This document shows, piece after piece, positions 38,192-51,360 of a stretch of DNA of 64,000 nt. This DNA is from Euwallacea fornicatus (taxonomy: Eukaryota; Arthropoda; Insecta; Coleoptera; Curculionidae): NCBI RefSeq assembly GCF_040115645.1, contig NW_027096008.1, positions 1,550,001-1,614,000 on the forward strand, given 5' to 3'. The number at the start of each line of letters is the position of its first letter. Position 1 is the first letter of the stretch. Below the pieces are notes generated by a model, which made no database searches, was not told where the DNA came from, and worked only from the letters and a program-made list of their open reading frames with translations. The position numbers and the translations under genes were made by a program.

Positions 38192-41100
38192 TTTTGAAGA
38201 TGTCACAACACATCATGATTGCATCTTGTTGAATTTCCAAGAAAAATAGTACTTTATGTGCTCAAACACACAACTTTTGTGACTTTTCCAATTTTGAAGC
38301 TCGATAACTTCGGCAAATGTGGACCAAATTTGTTAACCAAAGTGTCAAATTCATCAGCTCGACGAGATCTTTAAAATGACACAACAATTCATGATTGCAT
38401 CTTGTTGAATTTCCAAGAAAAATAGTACTTTATGTGCTCAAACACACAACTTTTGTGACGTTTCAAACTTTGAAGCTCGATAACTTCGGCAAATGTGGAC
38501 CAAATTTGTTAACCAAAGTGTCAAATTCATCAGCTCGACGAGATCTTTAAAATGACACAACAATTCATGATTGCATCTTGTTGAATTTCCAAGAAAAATA
38601 GTACTTTATGTGCTCAAACACACAACTTTTGTGACTTTTCAAACTTTGAAGCTCGATAACTTCGGCAAATGTGGACCAAATTTGTTAACCAAAGTGTCAA
38701 ATTCATCAGCTCGACGAGATCTTTAAAATGACACAACAATTCATGATTTCATCTTGTTGAATTTACAAGAAAAATAGTACTTTATGTGCTCAAACACTCA
38801 ACTTTTGTGACTTTTCAAATTTTGAAGCTCGATAACTTTGGCAAATGTGGACCAAATTTGTTAAACAAAGTGTCAAATTAATCAGCTCGACGAGATCTTT
38901 AAAATGACACAACAATTCATGATTGCATATTGTTGAATTTCCAAGAAAAATAGTACTTTATGTGCTCAAACACACAACTTTTGTGACTTTTCAAAATTTG
39001 AAGCTCGATAGCTTCGGCAAATGAAGACCAAATTTCTTAAACAAAGTGTCAAAGTAATCACCTCAACGAGATTTTAAAGATGTCACAACACATCATGATT
39101 ACATCTTGTTGAACTTCCAAGAAAAATAGTACTTTATGTGCTCAAACACACAACTTTTGTGACTTTTCAAACTTTGAAGCTCGATAGCTTCGGCAAATGA
39201 AGACCAAATTTCTTAAACAAAGTGTCAAAGTAATCACCTCAACGAGATTTTAAAGATGTCACAACACATCATGATTACATCTTGTTGAACTTCCAAGAAA
39301 AATAGTACTTTATGTGCTCAAACACACAACTTTTGTGACTTTTCCAATTTTGAAGCTCGATAACTTCGGCAAATGTGGACCAAATTTCTTAAACAAAGTG
39401 TCAAATTAATCAGCTCAACGAGATTTTGAATATGTCACAACACATCATCATTGCATCTTGTTGAACTTCCAAGAAAAATAGTACATTATGTGCTCAAACA
39501 CACAAATTTTGTGACTTTTCAAACTTTGAAGCTCGATAGCTTCGGCAAATGAAGACCAAATTTGTTAAACAAAGTGTCAAAGTAATCACCTCAACGAGAT
39601 TTTGAAGATGTCACAACACATCATGATTACATCTTGTTGAACTTCCAAGAAAAATAGTACTTTATGTGCTCAAACACACAACTTTTGTGACTTTTCAAAC
39701 TTTGAAGCTCGATAGCTTCGGCAAATGAAGACCAAATTTGTTAAACAAAGTGTCAAATTAATCAGCTCGACGAGATTTTGAATATGTCACAACACATCAT
39801 GATTACATCTTGTTGAACTTCCAAGAAAAATAGTACTTTATGTGCTCAAACACACAAATTTTGTGACTTTTCAAACTTTGAAGCTCGATAGCTTCGGCAA
39901 ATGAAGACCAAATTTCTTAAACAAAGTGTCAAAGTAATCACCTCAACGAGATTTTGAAGATGTCACAACACATGATGATTGCATCTTGTTGAATTTCCAA
40001 GAAAAATAGTACTTTATGTGCTCAAACACACAACTTTTGTGACTTTTCCAATTTTGAAGCTCGATAACTTCGGCAAATGTGGACCAAATTTGTTAACCAA
40101 AGTGTCAAATTCATCAGCTCGACGAGATCTTTAAAATAACACAACAATTCATGATTGCATCTTGTTGAATTTCCAAGAAAAATAGTACTTTATGTGCTCA
40201 AACACACAACTTTTGTGACTTTTCCAATTTTGAAGCTCGATAGCTTTGGCAAATGTGGACCAAATTTGTTAACCAAAGTGTCAAATTCATCAGCTCGACG
40301 AGATCTTTAAAATGACACAACAATTCATGATTTCATCTTGTTGAATTTACAAGAAAAATAGTACTTTATGTGCTCAAACACTCAACTTTTGTGACTTTTC
40401 AAATTTTGAAGCTCGATAACTTTGGCAAATGTGGACCAAATTTGTTAAACAAAGTGTCAAATTAATCAGCTCGACGAGATCTTTAAAATGACACAACAAT
40501 TCATGATTGCATCTTGTTGAATTTCCAAGAAAAATAGTACTTTATGTGCTCAAACACACATATTTTGTGACTTTTCAAACTTTGAAGCTCGATAACTTTG
40601 GCAAATGTGGACCAAATTTGTTTACCAAAGTGTCAAATTAATCAGCTCGACGAGATTTTGAATATGTCACAACACATCATGATTGCATCTTGTTGAATTT
40701 CCAAGAAAAATAGTACTTTATGTGCTCAAACACACAACTTTTGTGACTTTTCAAAATTTGAAGCTCGATAGCTTCGGCAAATGAAGACCAAATTTCTTAA
40801 ACAAAGTGTCAAAGTAATCACCTCAACGAGATTTTAAAGATGTCACAACACATCATGATTACATCTTGTTGAACTTCCAAGAAAAATAGTACTTTATGTG
40901 CTCAAACACACAACTTTTGTGACTTTTCCAATTTTGAAGCTCGATAACTTCGGCAAATGTGGACCAAATTTCTTAAACAAAGTGTCAAATTAATCAGCTC
41001 AACGAGATTTTGAATATGTCACAACACATCATCATTGCATCTTGTTGAACTTCCAAGAAAAATAGTACATTATGTGCTCAAACACACAAATTTTGTGACT

Positions 41101-41359
41101 TTTCAAACTTTGAAGCTCGATAGCTTCGGCAAATGAAGACCAAATTTGTTAAACAAAGTGTCAAAGTAATCACCTCAACGAGATTTTGAAGATGTCACAA
41201 CACATCATGATTACATCTTGTTGAACTTCCAAGAAAAATAGTACTTTATGTGCTCAAACACACAACTTTTGTGACTTTTCAAACTTTGAAGCTCGATAGC
41301 TTCGGCAAATGAAGACCAAATTTGTTAAACAAAGTGTCAAATTAATCAGCTCGACGAGA

Positions 41360-41535
41360 TTTTGAATATGTCACAACACATCATGATTACATCTTGTTGA
41401 ATTTCCAAGAAAAATAGTACTTTATGTGCTCAAACACACAACTTTTGTGACTTTTCAAACTTTGAAGCTCGATAGCTTCGGCAAATGAAGACCAAATTTG
41501 TTAAACAAAGTGTCAAATTAATCAGCTCGACGAGA
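41360..41535 (+). repeat. Extra monomer in a B-zone repeat
   Basis: Blocks starting at 39248, 40832 and about 43296 share a unit order marked by TACATTATG (39482, 41066, 43530). In the first and third, the units after the tag run straight on to an ACAAATTTTG unit with an AAGTAATCACC tail. In the middle copy one more monomer, with TTTTGAATATG, GATTACATC and GAATTT, stands between them, so later matches shift from 9 to 10 monomers. This is a one-monomer gain or loss by unequal exchange. Confidence 0.75.
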
Positions 41536-41964
41536 TTTTGAATATGTCACAACACATCATGATTACATCTTGTTGAACTTCCAAGAAAAATAGTACTTTA
41601 TGTGCTCAAACACACAAATTTTGTGACTTTTCAAACTTTGAAGCTCGATAGCTTCGGCAAATGAAGACCAAATTTCTTAAACAAAGTGTCAAAGTAATCA
41701 CCTCAACGAGATTTTGAAGATGTCACAACACATGATGATTGCATCTTGTTGAATTTCCAAGAAAAATAGTACTTTATGTGTTCAAACACACAACTTTTGT
41801 GACTTTTCAAAATTTGAAGCTCGATAGCTTCGGCAAATGAAGACCAAATTTGTTAAACAAAGTGTCAAATTAATCAGCTCGACGAGATTTTGAATATGTC
41901 ACAACACATCATGATTACATCTTGTTGAACTTCCAAGAAAAATAGTACTTTATGTGCTCAAACA

Positions 41965-43125
41965 CACAACTTTTGTGACTTTTCAAAATTTGAAGCTCGA
42001 AAGCTTCGGCAAATGAAGACCAAATTTCTTAAACAAAGTGTCAAATTAATCAGCTCAACGAGATTTTGAAGATGTCACAACACATGATGATTGCATCTTG
42101 TTGAACTTCCAAGAAAAATAGTACTTTATGTGCTCAAACACACATATTTTGTGACTTTTCAAACTTTGAAGCTCGATAGCTTCGGCAAATGAAGACCAAA
42201 TTTCTTAAACAAAGTGTCAAAGTAATCACCTCAACGAGATTTTAAAGATGTCACAACACATCATGATTACATCTTGTTGAACTTCCAAGAAAAATAGTAC
42301 TTTATGTGCTCAAACACAGATATTTTGTGACTTTTCAAACTTTGAAGCTCGATAACTTTCGCAAATGTGGACCAAATTTGTTTACCAAAGTGTCACATTA
42401 ATCAGCTCGACGAGATCTTTAAAATGACGCAACACATCATCATTGCATCTTGTTGAACTTCCAAGAAAAATAGTACTTTATGTGCTCAAACACACAACTT
42501 TTGTGACTTTTCAAAATTTGAAGCTCGATAGCTTCGGCAAATGAAGACCAAATTTCTTAAACAAAGTGTCAAATTAATCAGCTCAACGAGATTTTGAAGA
42601 TGTCACAACACATGATGATTGCATCTTGTTGAATTTCCAAGAAAAATAGTACTTTATGTGTTCAAACACACAACTTTTGTGACTTTTCAAAATTTGAAGC
42701 TCGATAGCTTCGGCAAATGAAGACCAAATTTGTTAAACAAAGTGTCAAATTAATCAGCTCGACGAGATCTTTAAAATGACACAACAATTCATGATTGCAT
42801 CTTGTTGAATTTCCAAGAAAAATAGTACTTTATGTGCTCAAACACACAACTTTTGTGACTTTTCCAATTTTGAAGCTCGATAACTTTGGCAAATGTGGAC
42901 CAAATTTGTTAAACAAAGTGTCAAATTAATCAGCTCGACAAGGTTATGAAGATGTCACAACACACCATGATTACATCTTGTTGAACTTCCAAGAAAAATA
43001 GTACTTTATATGCTCAAACACACATATTTTGTGACTTTTCAAACTCTGAAGCTCGATAACTTTGGCAAATGTGGACCAAATTCCTTAAACAAAGTGTCAA
43101 ATTAATTAGCTCGACGAGATTTTGA
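41965..43125 (+). repeat. Partial upstream copy of the 12-monomer HOR
   Basis: From the GAAAGCTTCGG unit to the AAATTCCTTAAAC unit, about 6.6 monomers match 44000-46111 at minus 2,112 bp (ACAGATATTTTG at 42317; ACAAGGTTATG at 42939). On both sides the sequence switches to other unit types, so the copy is truncated at both ends. Confidence 0.82.
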
Positions 43126-43999
43126 ATATGTCACAACACATCATGATTGCATCTTGTTGAATTTCCAAGAAAAATAGTACTTTATGTGCTCAAACACACA
43201 TATTTTGTGACTTTTCAAACTCTGAAGCTCGATAACTTCGGCAAATGTGGACCAAATTTCTTAAACAAAGTGTCAAATTAATAAGCTCAACGAGATTTTG
43301 AAGATGTCACAACAAATCATGATTGCATCTTGTTGAATTTCCAAAAAAAATAGTACTTTATGTGCTCAAACACACAACTTTTGTGACTTTTCCAATTTTG
43401 AAGCTCGATAACTTCGGCAAATGTGGACCAAATTTCTTAAACAAAGTGTCAAATTAATCAGCTCAACGAGATTTTGAATATGTCACAACACATCATCATT
43501 GCATCTTGTTGAACTTCCAAGAAAAATAGTACATTATGTGCTCAAACACACAAATTTTGTGACTTTTCAAACTTTGAAGCTCGATAGCTTCGGCAAATGA
43601 AGACCAAATTTGTTAAACAAAGTGTCAAAGTAATCACCTCAACGAGATTTTGAAGATGTCACAACACATCATGATTACATCTTGTTGAACTTCCAAGAAA
43701 AATAGTACTTTATGTGCTCAAACACACAACTTTTGTGACTTTTCAAACTTTGAAGCTCGATAGCTTCGGCAAATGAAGACCAAATTTGTTAAACAAAGTG
43801 TCAAATTAATCAGCTCGACGAGATTTTGAATATGTCACAACACATCATGATTACATCTTGTTGAACTTCCAAGAAAAATAGTACTTTATGTGCTCAAACA
43901 CACAAATTTTGTGACTTTTCAAACTTTGAAGCTCGATAGCTTCGGCAAATGAAGACCAAATTTCTTAAACAAAGTGTCAAAGTAATCACCTCAACGAGA

Positions 44000-46111
44000 T
44001 TTTGAAGATGTCACAACACATGATGATTGCATCTTGTTGAATTTCCAAGAAAAATAGTACTTTCTGTGCTCAAACACACAACTTTTGTGACTTTTCAAAA
44101 TTTGAAGCTCGAAAGCTTCGGCAAATGAAGACCAAATTTCTTAAACAAAGTGTCAAATTAATCAGCTCAACGAGATTTTGAAGATGTCACAACACATGAT
44201 GATTGCATCTTGTTGAACTTCCAAGAAAAATAGTACTTTATGTGCTCAAACACACATATTTTGTGACTTTTCAAACTTTGAAGCTCGATAGCTTCGGCAA
44301 ATGAAGACCAAATTTCTTAAACAAAGTGTCAAAGTAATCACCTCAACGAGATTTTAAAGATGTCACAACACATCATGATTACATCTTGTTGAACTTCCAA
44401 GAAAAATAGTACTTTATGTGCTCAAACACAGATATTTTGTGACTTTTCAAACTTTGAAGCTCGATAACTTTCGCAAATGTGGACCAAATTTGTTTACCAA
44501 AGTGTCACATTAATCAGCTCGACGAGATCTTTAAAATGACGCAACACATCATCATTGCATCTTGTTGAACTTCCAAGAAAAATAGTACTTTATGTGCTCA
44601 AACACACAACTTTTGTGACTTTTCAAAATTTGAAGCTCGATAGCTTCGGCAAATGAAGACCAAATTTCTTAAACAAAGTGTCAAATTAATCAGCTCAACG
44701 AGATTTTGAAGATGTCACAACACATGATGATTGCATCTTGTTGAATTTCCAAGAAAAATAGTACTTTATGTGTTCAAACACACAACTTTTGTGACTTTTC
44801 AAAATTTGAAGCTCGATAGCTTCGGCAAATGAAGACCAAATTTGTTAAACAAAGTGTCAAATTAATCAGCTCGACGAGATCTTTAAAATGACACAACAAT
44901 TCATGATTGCATCTTGTTGAATTTCCAAGAAAAATAGTACTTTATGTGCTCAAACACACAACTTTTGTGACTTTTCCAATTTTGAAGCTCGATAACTTTG
45001 GCAAATGTGGACCAAATTTGTTAAACAAAGTGTCAAATTAATCAGCTCGACAAGGTTATGAAGATGTCACAACACACCATGATTACATCTTGTTGAACTT
45101 CCAAGAAAAATAGTACTTTATATGCTCAAACACACATATTTTGTGACTTTTCAAACTCTGAAGCTCGATAACTTTGGCAAATGTGGACCAAATTCCTTAA
45201 ACAAAGTGTCAAATTAATTAGCTCGACGAGATTTTGAAGATGTCACAACAATTCATGATTGCATCTTGTTGAATTTCCAAGAAAAATAGTACTTTATGTG
45301 CTCAAACACACAACTTTTGTGACTTTTCAAACTTTGAAGCTCGATAACTTCGGCAAATGTGGACCAAATTTGTTAACCAAAGTGTCAAATTCATCAGCTC
45401 GACGAGATCTTTAAAATGACACAACAATTCATGATTTCATCTTGTTGAATTTACAAGAAAAATAGTACTTTATGTGCTCAAACACTCAACTTTTGTGACT
45501 TTTCAAATTTTGAAGCTCGATAACTTTGGCAAATGTGGACCAAATTTGTTAACCAAAGTGTCAAATTAATCAGCTCGACGAGATCTTTAAAATGACACAA
45601 CAATTCATGATTGCATCTTGTTGAATTTCCAAGAAAAATAGTACTTTATGTGCTCAAACACACATATTTTGTGACTTTTCAAACTTTGAAGATCGATAAC
45701 TTTGGCAAATGTGGACCAAATTTGTTTACCAAAGTGTCAAATTAATCAGCTCGACGAGATTTTGAATATGTCACAACACATCATGATTACCTCTTGTTGA
45801 ACTTCCAAGAAAAATAGTACTTTATGTGCTCAAACACACATATTTTGTGACTTTTCAAACTTTGAAGATCGATAACTTTGGCAAATGTGGACCAAATTTG
45901 TTTACCAAAGTGTCAAATTAATCACCTCAACGAGATTTTGAAGATGTCACAACACATCATGATTACCTCTTGTTGAACTTCCAAGAAAAATAGTACTTTA
46001 TGTGCTCAAACACACAAATTTTGTGACTTTTCAAACTTTGAAGCTCGATAGCTTCGGCAAATGAAGACCAAATTTCTTAAACAAAGTGTCAAAGTAATCA
46101 CCTCAACGAGA
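44000..46111 (+). repeat. Twelve-monomer HOR (2,112 bp), copy 1
   Basis: Twelve units in order, with tags TTTCTGTGC and GAAAGCTTCGG (first unit), ACAGATATTTTG (G at 44431), TGACGCAAC with CATCATCATTG, TGTGTTCAAAC, ACAAGGTTATG (45051), TATATGCTC with AAATTCCTTAAAC, GATTTCATC with ACACTCAAC, and AAGATCGATAAC twice. All recur 2,112 bp later. The middle part (ACAGATATTTTG to AAATTCCTT) also exists 2,112 bp earlier, at about 41965-43125, as a partial copy. Confidence 0.88.
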
Positions 46112-48170
46112 TTTTGAAGATGTCACAACACATGATGATTGCATCTTGTTGAATTTCCAAGAAAAATAGTACTTTCTGTGCTCAAACACACAACTTTTGT
46201 GACTTTTCAAAATTTGAAGCTCGAAAGCTTCGGCAAATGAAGACCAAATTTCTTAAACAAAGTGTCAAATTAATCAGCTCAACGAGATTTTGAAGATGTC
46301 ACAACACATGATGATTGCATCTTGTTGAACTTCCAAGAAAAATAGTACTTTATGTGCTCAAACACACATATTTTGTGACTTTTCAAACTTTGAAGCTCGA
46401 TAGCTTCGGCAAATGAAGACCAAATTTCTTAAACAAAGTGTCAAAGTAATCACCTCAACGAGATTTTAAAGATGTCACAACACATCATGATTACATCTTG
46501 TTGAACTTCCAAGAAAAATAGTACTTTATGTGCTCAAACACAGATATTTTGTGACTTTTCAAACTTTGAAGCTCGATAACTTTCGCAAATGTGGACCAAA
46601 TTTGTTTACCAAAGTGTCACATTAATCAGCTCGACGAGATCTTTAAAATGACGCAACACATCATCATTGCATCTTGTTGAACTTCCAAGAAAAATAGTAC
46701 TTTATGTGCTCAAACACACAACTTTTGTGACTTTTCAAAATTTGAAGCTCGATAGCTTCGGCAAATGAAGACCAAATTTCTTAAACAAAGTGTCAAATTA
46801 ATCAGCTCAACGAGATTTTGAAGATGTCACAACACATGATGATTGCATCTTGTTGAATTTCCAAGAAAAATAGTACTTTATGTGTTCAAACACACAACTT
46901 TTGTGACTTTTCAAAATTTGAAGCTCGATAGCTTCGGCAAATGAAGACCAAATTTGTTAAACAAAGTGTCAAATTAATCAGCTCGACGAGATCTTTAAAA
47001 TGACACAACAATTCATGATTGCATCTTGTTGAATTTCCAAGAAAAATAGTACTTTATGTGCTCAAACACACAACTTTTGTGACTTTTCCAATTTTGAAGC
47101 TCGATAACTTTGGCAAATGTGGACCAAATTTGTTAAACAAAGTGTCAAATTAATCAGCTCGACAAGGTTATGAAGATGTCACAACACACCATGATTACAT
47201 CTTGTTGAACTTCCAAGAAAAATAGTACTTTATATGCTCAAACACACATATTTTGTGACTTTTCAAACTCTGAAGCTCGATAACTTTGGCAAATGTGGAC
47301 CAAATTCCTTAAACAAAGTGTCAAATTAATTAGCTCGACGAGATTTTGAAGATGTCACAACAATTCATGATTGCATCTTGTTGAATTTCCAAGAAAAATA
47401 GTACTTTATGTGCTCAAACACACAACTTTTGTGACTTTTCAAACTTTGAAGCTCGATAACTTCGGCAAATGTGGACCAAATTTGTTAACCAAAGTGTCAA
47501 ATTCATCAGCTCGACGAGATCTTTAAAATGACACAACAATTCATGATTTCATCTTGTTGAATTTACAAGAAAAATAGTACTTTATGTGCTCAAACACTCA
47601 ACTTTTGTGACTTTTCAAATTTTGAAGCTCGATAACTTTGGCAAATGTGGACCAAATTTGTTAACCAAAGTGTCAAATTAATCAGCTCGACGAGATCTTT
47701 AAAATGACACAACAATTCATGATTGCATCTTGTTGAATTTCCAAGAAAAATAGTACTTTATGTGCTCAAACACACATATTTTGTGACTTTTCAAACTTTG
47801 AAGATCGATAACTTTGGCAAATGTGGACCAAATTTGTTTACCAAAGTGTCAAATTAATCAGCTCGACGAGATTTTGAATATGTCACAACACATCATGATT
47901 ACCTCTTGTTGAACTTCCAAGAAAAATAGTACTTTATGTGCTCAAACACACATATTTTGTGACTTTTCAAACTTTGAAGATCGATAACTTTGGCAAATGT
48001 GGACCAAATTTGTTTACCAAAGTGTCAAATTAATCACCTCAACGAGATTTTGAAGATGTCACAACACATCATGATTACCTCTTGTTGAACTTCCAAGAAA
48101 AATAGTACTTTATGTGCTCAAACACACATATTTTGTGACTTTTCAAACTTTGAAGCTCGATAGCTTCGGC
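46112..48170 (+). repeat. Twelve-monomer HOR (2,112 bp), copy 2
   Basis: Tandem copy of 44000-46111 (ACAGATATTTTG with G at 46543; ACAAGGTTATG at 47163). It ends inside the twelfth unit, where ACAAATTTTG becomes ACATATTTTG and ACCAAATTT becomes ACCTAATTT. From that unit onward a different block takes over, which itself repeats 2,112 bp later. Confidence 0.86.
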
Positions 48171-49185
48171 AAATGAAGACCTAATTTGTTAACCAAAGTG
48201 TCAAATTAATCAGCTCGACGAGATCTTTAAAATGACACAATACATCATCATTGCATCTTGTTGAACTTCCAAGAAAAATAGTACTTTATGTGCTCAAACA
48301 CACAACTTTTGTGACTTTTCAAACTTTGAAGCTCGATAGCTTCGGCAAATGAAGACCAAATTTGTTAAACAAAGTGTCAAATTAATCAGCTCGACGAGAT
48401 TTTGAATATGTCACAACACATCATGATTGCATCTTGTTGAATTTCCAAGAAAAATAGTACTTTATGTGCTCAAACACACATATTTTGTGACTTTTCAAAC
48501 TTTGAAGCTCGATAACTTCGGCAAATGTGGACCAAATTTCTTAAACAAAGTGTCAAAGTAATCACCTCAACGAGATTTTGAAGATATCATAACACATCGT
48601 GATTGCATCTTGTTGAATTTCCAAGAAAAATAGTACTTTATGTGGTCAAACACACAACTTTTGTGACTTTTCAAACTTTGAAGCTCGATAACTTCGGCAA
48701 ATGTGGACCAAATTTCTTAAACAAAGTGTCAAAGTAATCACCTCAACGAGATATTGAAGATATCATAAAACATCGTGATTGCATCTTGTTGAACTTCCAA
48801 GAAAAATAGTACTTTATGTGCTCAAACACACATATTTTGTGACTTTTCAAACTTTGAAGCTCGATAACTTTGGCAAATGTGGACCAAATTTGTTAACCAA
48901 AGTGTCAAATTAATCAGCTCGACGAGATCTTTAAAATGACACAACAGATCATGATTACATCTTGTTGAACTTCCAAGAAAAATAGTACTTTATGTGCTCA
49001 AACACACAACTTTTGTGACTTTTCAAACTTTGAAGCTCGATAACTTCGGGAATTGTGAACCAAATTTCTTAAACAAAGTGTCAAATTAATCAACTCCACC
49101 AAATTTTGAAGATGTCACAACACATCATGATTGCATCTTGTTGAATTTCCAAGAAAAATAGTACTTTATGTGCTCAAACACACAA
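48048..49185 (+). repeat. Block of about 6.5 monomers, copy 1
   Basis: Tags ACCTAATTT (48180), CAATACATCATCATTG (about 48239), GATATCATAACACATCG (about 48590), ATATTGAAGATATC with AAACATCG (about 48752), ACAGATCATG, and CTTCGGGAATTGTGAACC with ACTCCACCAAA tail. All recur 2,112 bp downstream. A single-copy difference is TGTGGTCAAAC at 48641 against TGTGCTCAAAC. Confidence 0.84.
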
Positions 49186-49279
49186 CTTTCGTGACTTTTC
49201 AAATTTTGAAGCTCGATAGCTTCGGCAAATGAAGACCAAATTTGTTAAACAAAGTGTCAAATTAATCAGCTCGACGAGA

Positions 49280-49631
49280 TTTTGAATATGTCACAACACA
49301 TCATGATTGCATCTTGTTGAATTTCCAAGAAAAATAGTACTTTAAGTGCTCAAACACACAACTTTTGTGACTTTTCAAATTTTGAAGCTCGATAACTTCG
49401 GGAATTGTGAACCAAATTTGTTAAACAAAGTATCAAATTAATCAGCTCGACTAGATTTCGAAGATGTCACAACGCATCATGATTGCATCTTGTTGAATTG
49501 CCAAGAAAAATAGTTCTTTATGTGTTCAAACACACAATTTTAGTGACTTTTCAAATTTTGAAGCTCGATAACTTCGGCAAATTTGAACCAAATTTCTTAA
49601 ACAAAGTGTCAAAGTAATCACCTAAACGAGA
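49280..49631 (+). repeat. Most diverged forward monomers
   Basis: Two adjacent units carry many substitutions not shared with the rest: TTTAAGTGCTC (49341), GGGAATTGTGAACC, AAGTATCAAATT, CTCGACTAGATTTCGAAG (about 49446-49463), AACGCATC, GAATTGCC, TAGTTCTTTATGTG (breaks the AGTACT core), TTTTAGTGAC, AAATTTGAACC and CCTAAACGAG. Length is still exactly 176 bp. They look like relics that escaped homogenisation. The tail CCTAAACGAG links them to reverse-arm units carrying its complement (51646, 53583, 58863, 61327). Confidence 0.8.
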
Positions 49632-50159
49632 TTTTGAAGATGTCACAACACATCATGATTACATCTTGTTGAACTTCCAAGAAAAATAGTACTTTATGTG
49701 CTCAAACACACAACTTTTGTGACTTTTCAAACTTTGAAGCTCGATAACTTCGGCAAATGTGGACCAAATTTCTTAAACAAAGTGTCAAAGTAATCACCTC
49801 AAGGAGATTTTGAAGATATCATAACACATCGTGATTGCATCTTGTTGAACTTCCAAGAAAAATAGTACTTTATGTGCTCAAACACACATATTTTGTGACT
49901 TTTCAAACTTTGAAGCTCGATAACTTTGGCAAATGTGGACCAAATTTGTTAACCAAAGTGTCAAATTAATCAGCTCGACGAGATTTTGAAGATGTCACCA
50001 CACATCATGATTGCATCTTGTTGAATTTCCAAGAAAAATAGTACTTTATGTGCTCAAACACACATATTTTGTTACTTTTCAAACTTTGAAACTCGATAGC
50101 TTCGGCAAATGAAGACCAAATTTGTTACACAAAGTGTCAAAGTAATCACCTCAACGAGA

Positions 50160-51297
50160 TTTTGAAGATGTCACAACACATCATGATTACCTCTTGTTGA
50201 ACTTCCAAGAAAAATAGTACTTTATGTGCTCAAACACACATATTTTGTGACTTTTCAAACTTTGAAGCTCGATAGCTTCGACAAATGAAGACCTAATTTG
50301 TTAACCAAAGTGTCAAATTAATCAGCTCGACGAGATCTTTAAAATGACACAATACATCATCATTGCATCTTGTTGAACTTCCAAGAAAAATAGTACTTTA
50401 TGTGCTCAAACACACAACTTTTGTGACTTTTCAAACTTTGAAGCTCGATAGCTTCGGCAAATGAAGACCAAATTTGTTAAACAAAGTGTCAAATTAATCA
50501 GCTCGACGAGATTTTGAATATGTCACAACACATCATGATTGCATCTTGTTGAATTTCCAAGAAAAATAGTACTTTATGTGCTCAAACACACATATTTTGT
50601 GACTTTTCAAACTTTGAAGCTCGATAACTTCGGCAAATGTGGACCAAATTTCTTAAACAAAGTGTCAAAGTAATCACCTCAACGAGATTTTGAAGATATC
50701 ATAACACATCGTGATTGCATCTTGTTGAATTTCCAAGAAAAATAGTACTTTATGTGCTCAAACACACAACTTTTGTGACTTTTCAAACTTTGAAGCTCGA
50801 TAACTTCGGCAAATGTGGACCAAATTTCTTAAACAAAGTGTCAAAGTAATCACCTCAACGAGATATTGAAGATATCATAAAACATCGTGATTGCATCTTG
50901 TTGAACTTCCAAGAAAAATAGTACTTTATGTGCTCAAACACACATATTTTGTGACTTTTCAAACTTTGAAGCTCGATAACTTTGGCAAATGTGGACCAAA
51001 TTTGTTAACCAAAGTGTCAAATTAATCAGCTCGACGAGATCTTTAAAATGACACAACAGATCATGATTACATCTTGTTGAACTTCCAAGAAAAATAGTAC
51101 TTTATGTGCTCAAACACACAACTTTTGTGACTTTTCAAACTTTGAAGCTCGATAACTTCGGGAATTGTGAACCAAATTTCTTAAACAAAGTGTCAAATTA
51201 ATCAACTCCACCAAATTTTGAAGATGTCACAACACATCATGATTGCATCTTGTTGAATTTCCAAGAAAAATAGTACTTTATGTGCTCAAACACACAT
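50160..51297 (+). repeat. Block of about 6.5 monomers, copy 2, next to the inversion
   Basis: Copy of 48048-49185, offset 2,112 bp. It has its own substitution, CTTCGACAAATG at 50277 against CTTCGGCAAATG. It stops about 55 bp before the orientation switch; the last unit carries ACATATTTTG where copy 1 has ACAACTTTC. The duplication therefore reaches almost to the inversion breakpoint. Confidence 0.82.
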
Positions 51298-51353
51298 ATT
51301 TTGTGACTTTTCAAACTTTGAAGCTCGATAGCTTCGGCAAATGAAGACCAAAT

Positions 51354-51360
51354 TCATCAA
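51354..51360. other. Orientation-switch junction in the satellite
   Basis: Forward monomer sequence runs to ACCAAATT (51346-51353). Reverse-oriented monomer sequence starts at TTCAAAGTTTG (51361) and continues to the end of the window. The 7 bases between read CATCAA plus one A. They look like the forward tail AAATTCATCAG, reached by skipping about 21 bp between two copies of CAAATT (one after GAC, one after GTGT); this is an inferred microhomology deletion at the breakpoint. The junction lies inside a monomer, so the switch was not at a unit boundary. Read depth or spanning reads would be needed to exclude an assembly join. Confidence 0.9.

Larger units (their letters stand above)
33617..38895 (+). 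repeat. Forward satellite array, mixed A/B zone
   Basis: A-type monomers are interleaved with units carrying the B tail AAGTAATCACCTCAACGAG (first at about 33770, again at about 33947, 35007 and 36059), ACATATTTTG in the middle, or GATTACATC with GAACTT. The zone holds the only 175-bp monomer (35553-35727), the chance 68-codon frame, and a 4-monomer repeat (36784-38191). It reads as a transition between two differently homogenised parts of the array. The limits are approximate because variants change gradually. Confidence 0.75.
38896..51353 (+). repeat. Forward satellite array, B zone
   Basis: About 70.8 monomers, in phase by landmarks, ending at the orientation switch. Common B variants are the tail AAGTAATCACCTCAACGAG, ACATATTTTG or ACAAATTTTG in the middle, ATAGCTTCGG with ATGAAGACC, TTCTTAAAC, and GATTACATC or GATTACCTC with GAACTT. 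Substitutions unique to single HOR families are more numerous than in zone A (GAAAGCTTCGG, ACAGATATTTTG, ATAACTTTCGC, TGACGCAAC, ACAAGGTTATG), so this part looks older or less recently homogenised. Dominant periodicities are 9 and 12 monomers. Confidence 0.88.

Noticed and set aside
43340..43352. Run of A's (CCAAAAAAAATAG) as a poly-A tail of a retroelement
   Set aside because: It is a single G-to-A substitution in the usual CCAAGAAAAATAG segment; phase is unchanged and no element adjoins it.
51323..51360. Spacer at the inversion as foreign inserted sequence
   Set aside because: 51323-51353 is normal forward monomer and CATCAA matches the monomer tail AATTCATCAG; nothing foreign is needed to explain it.
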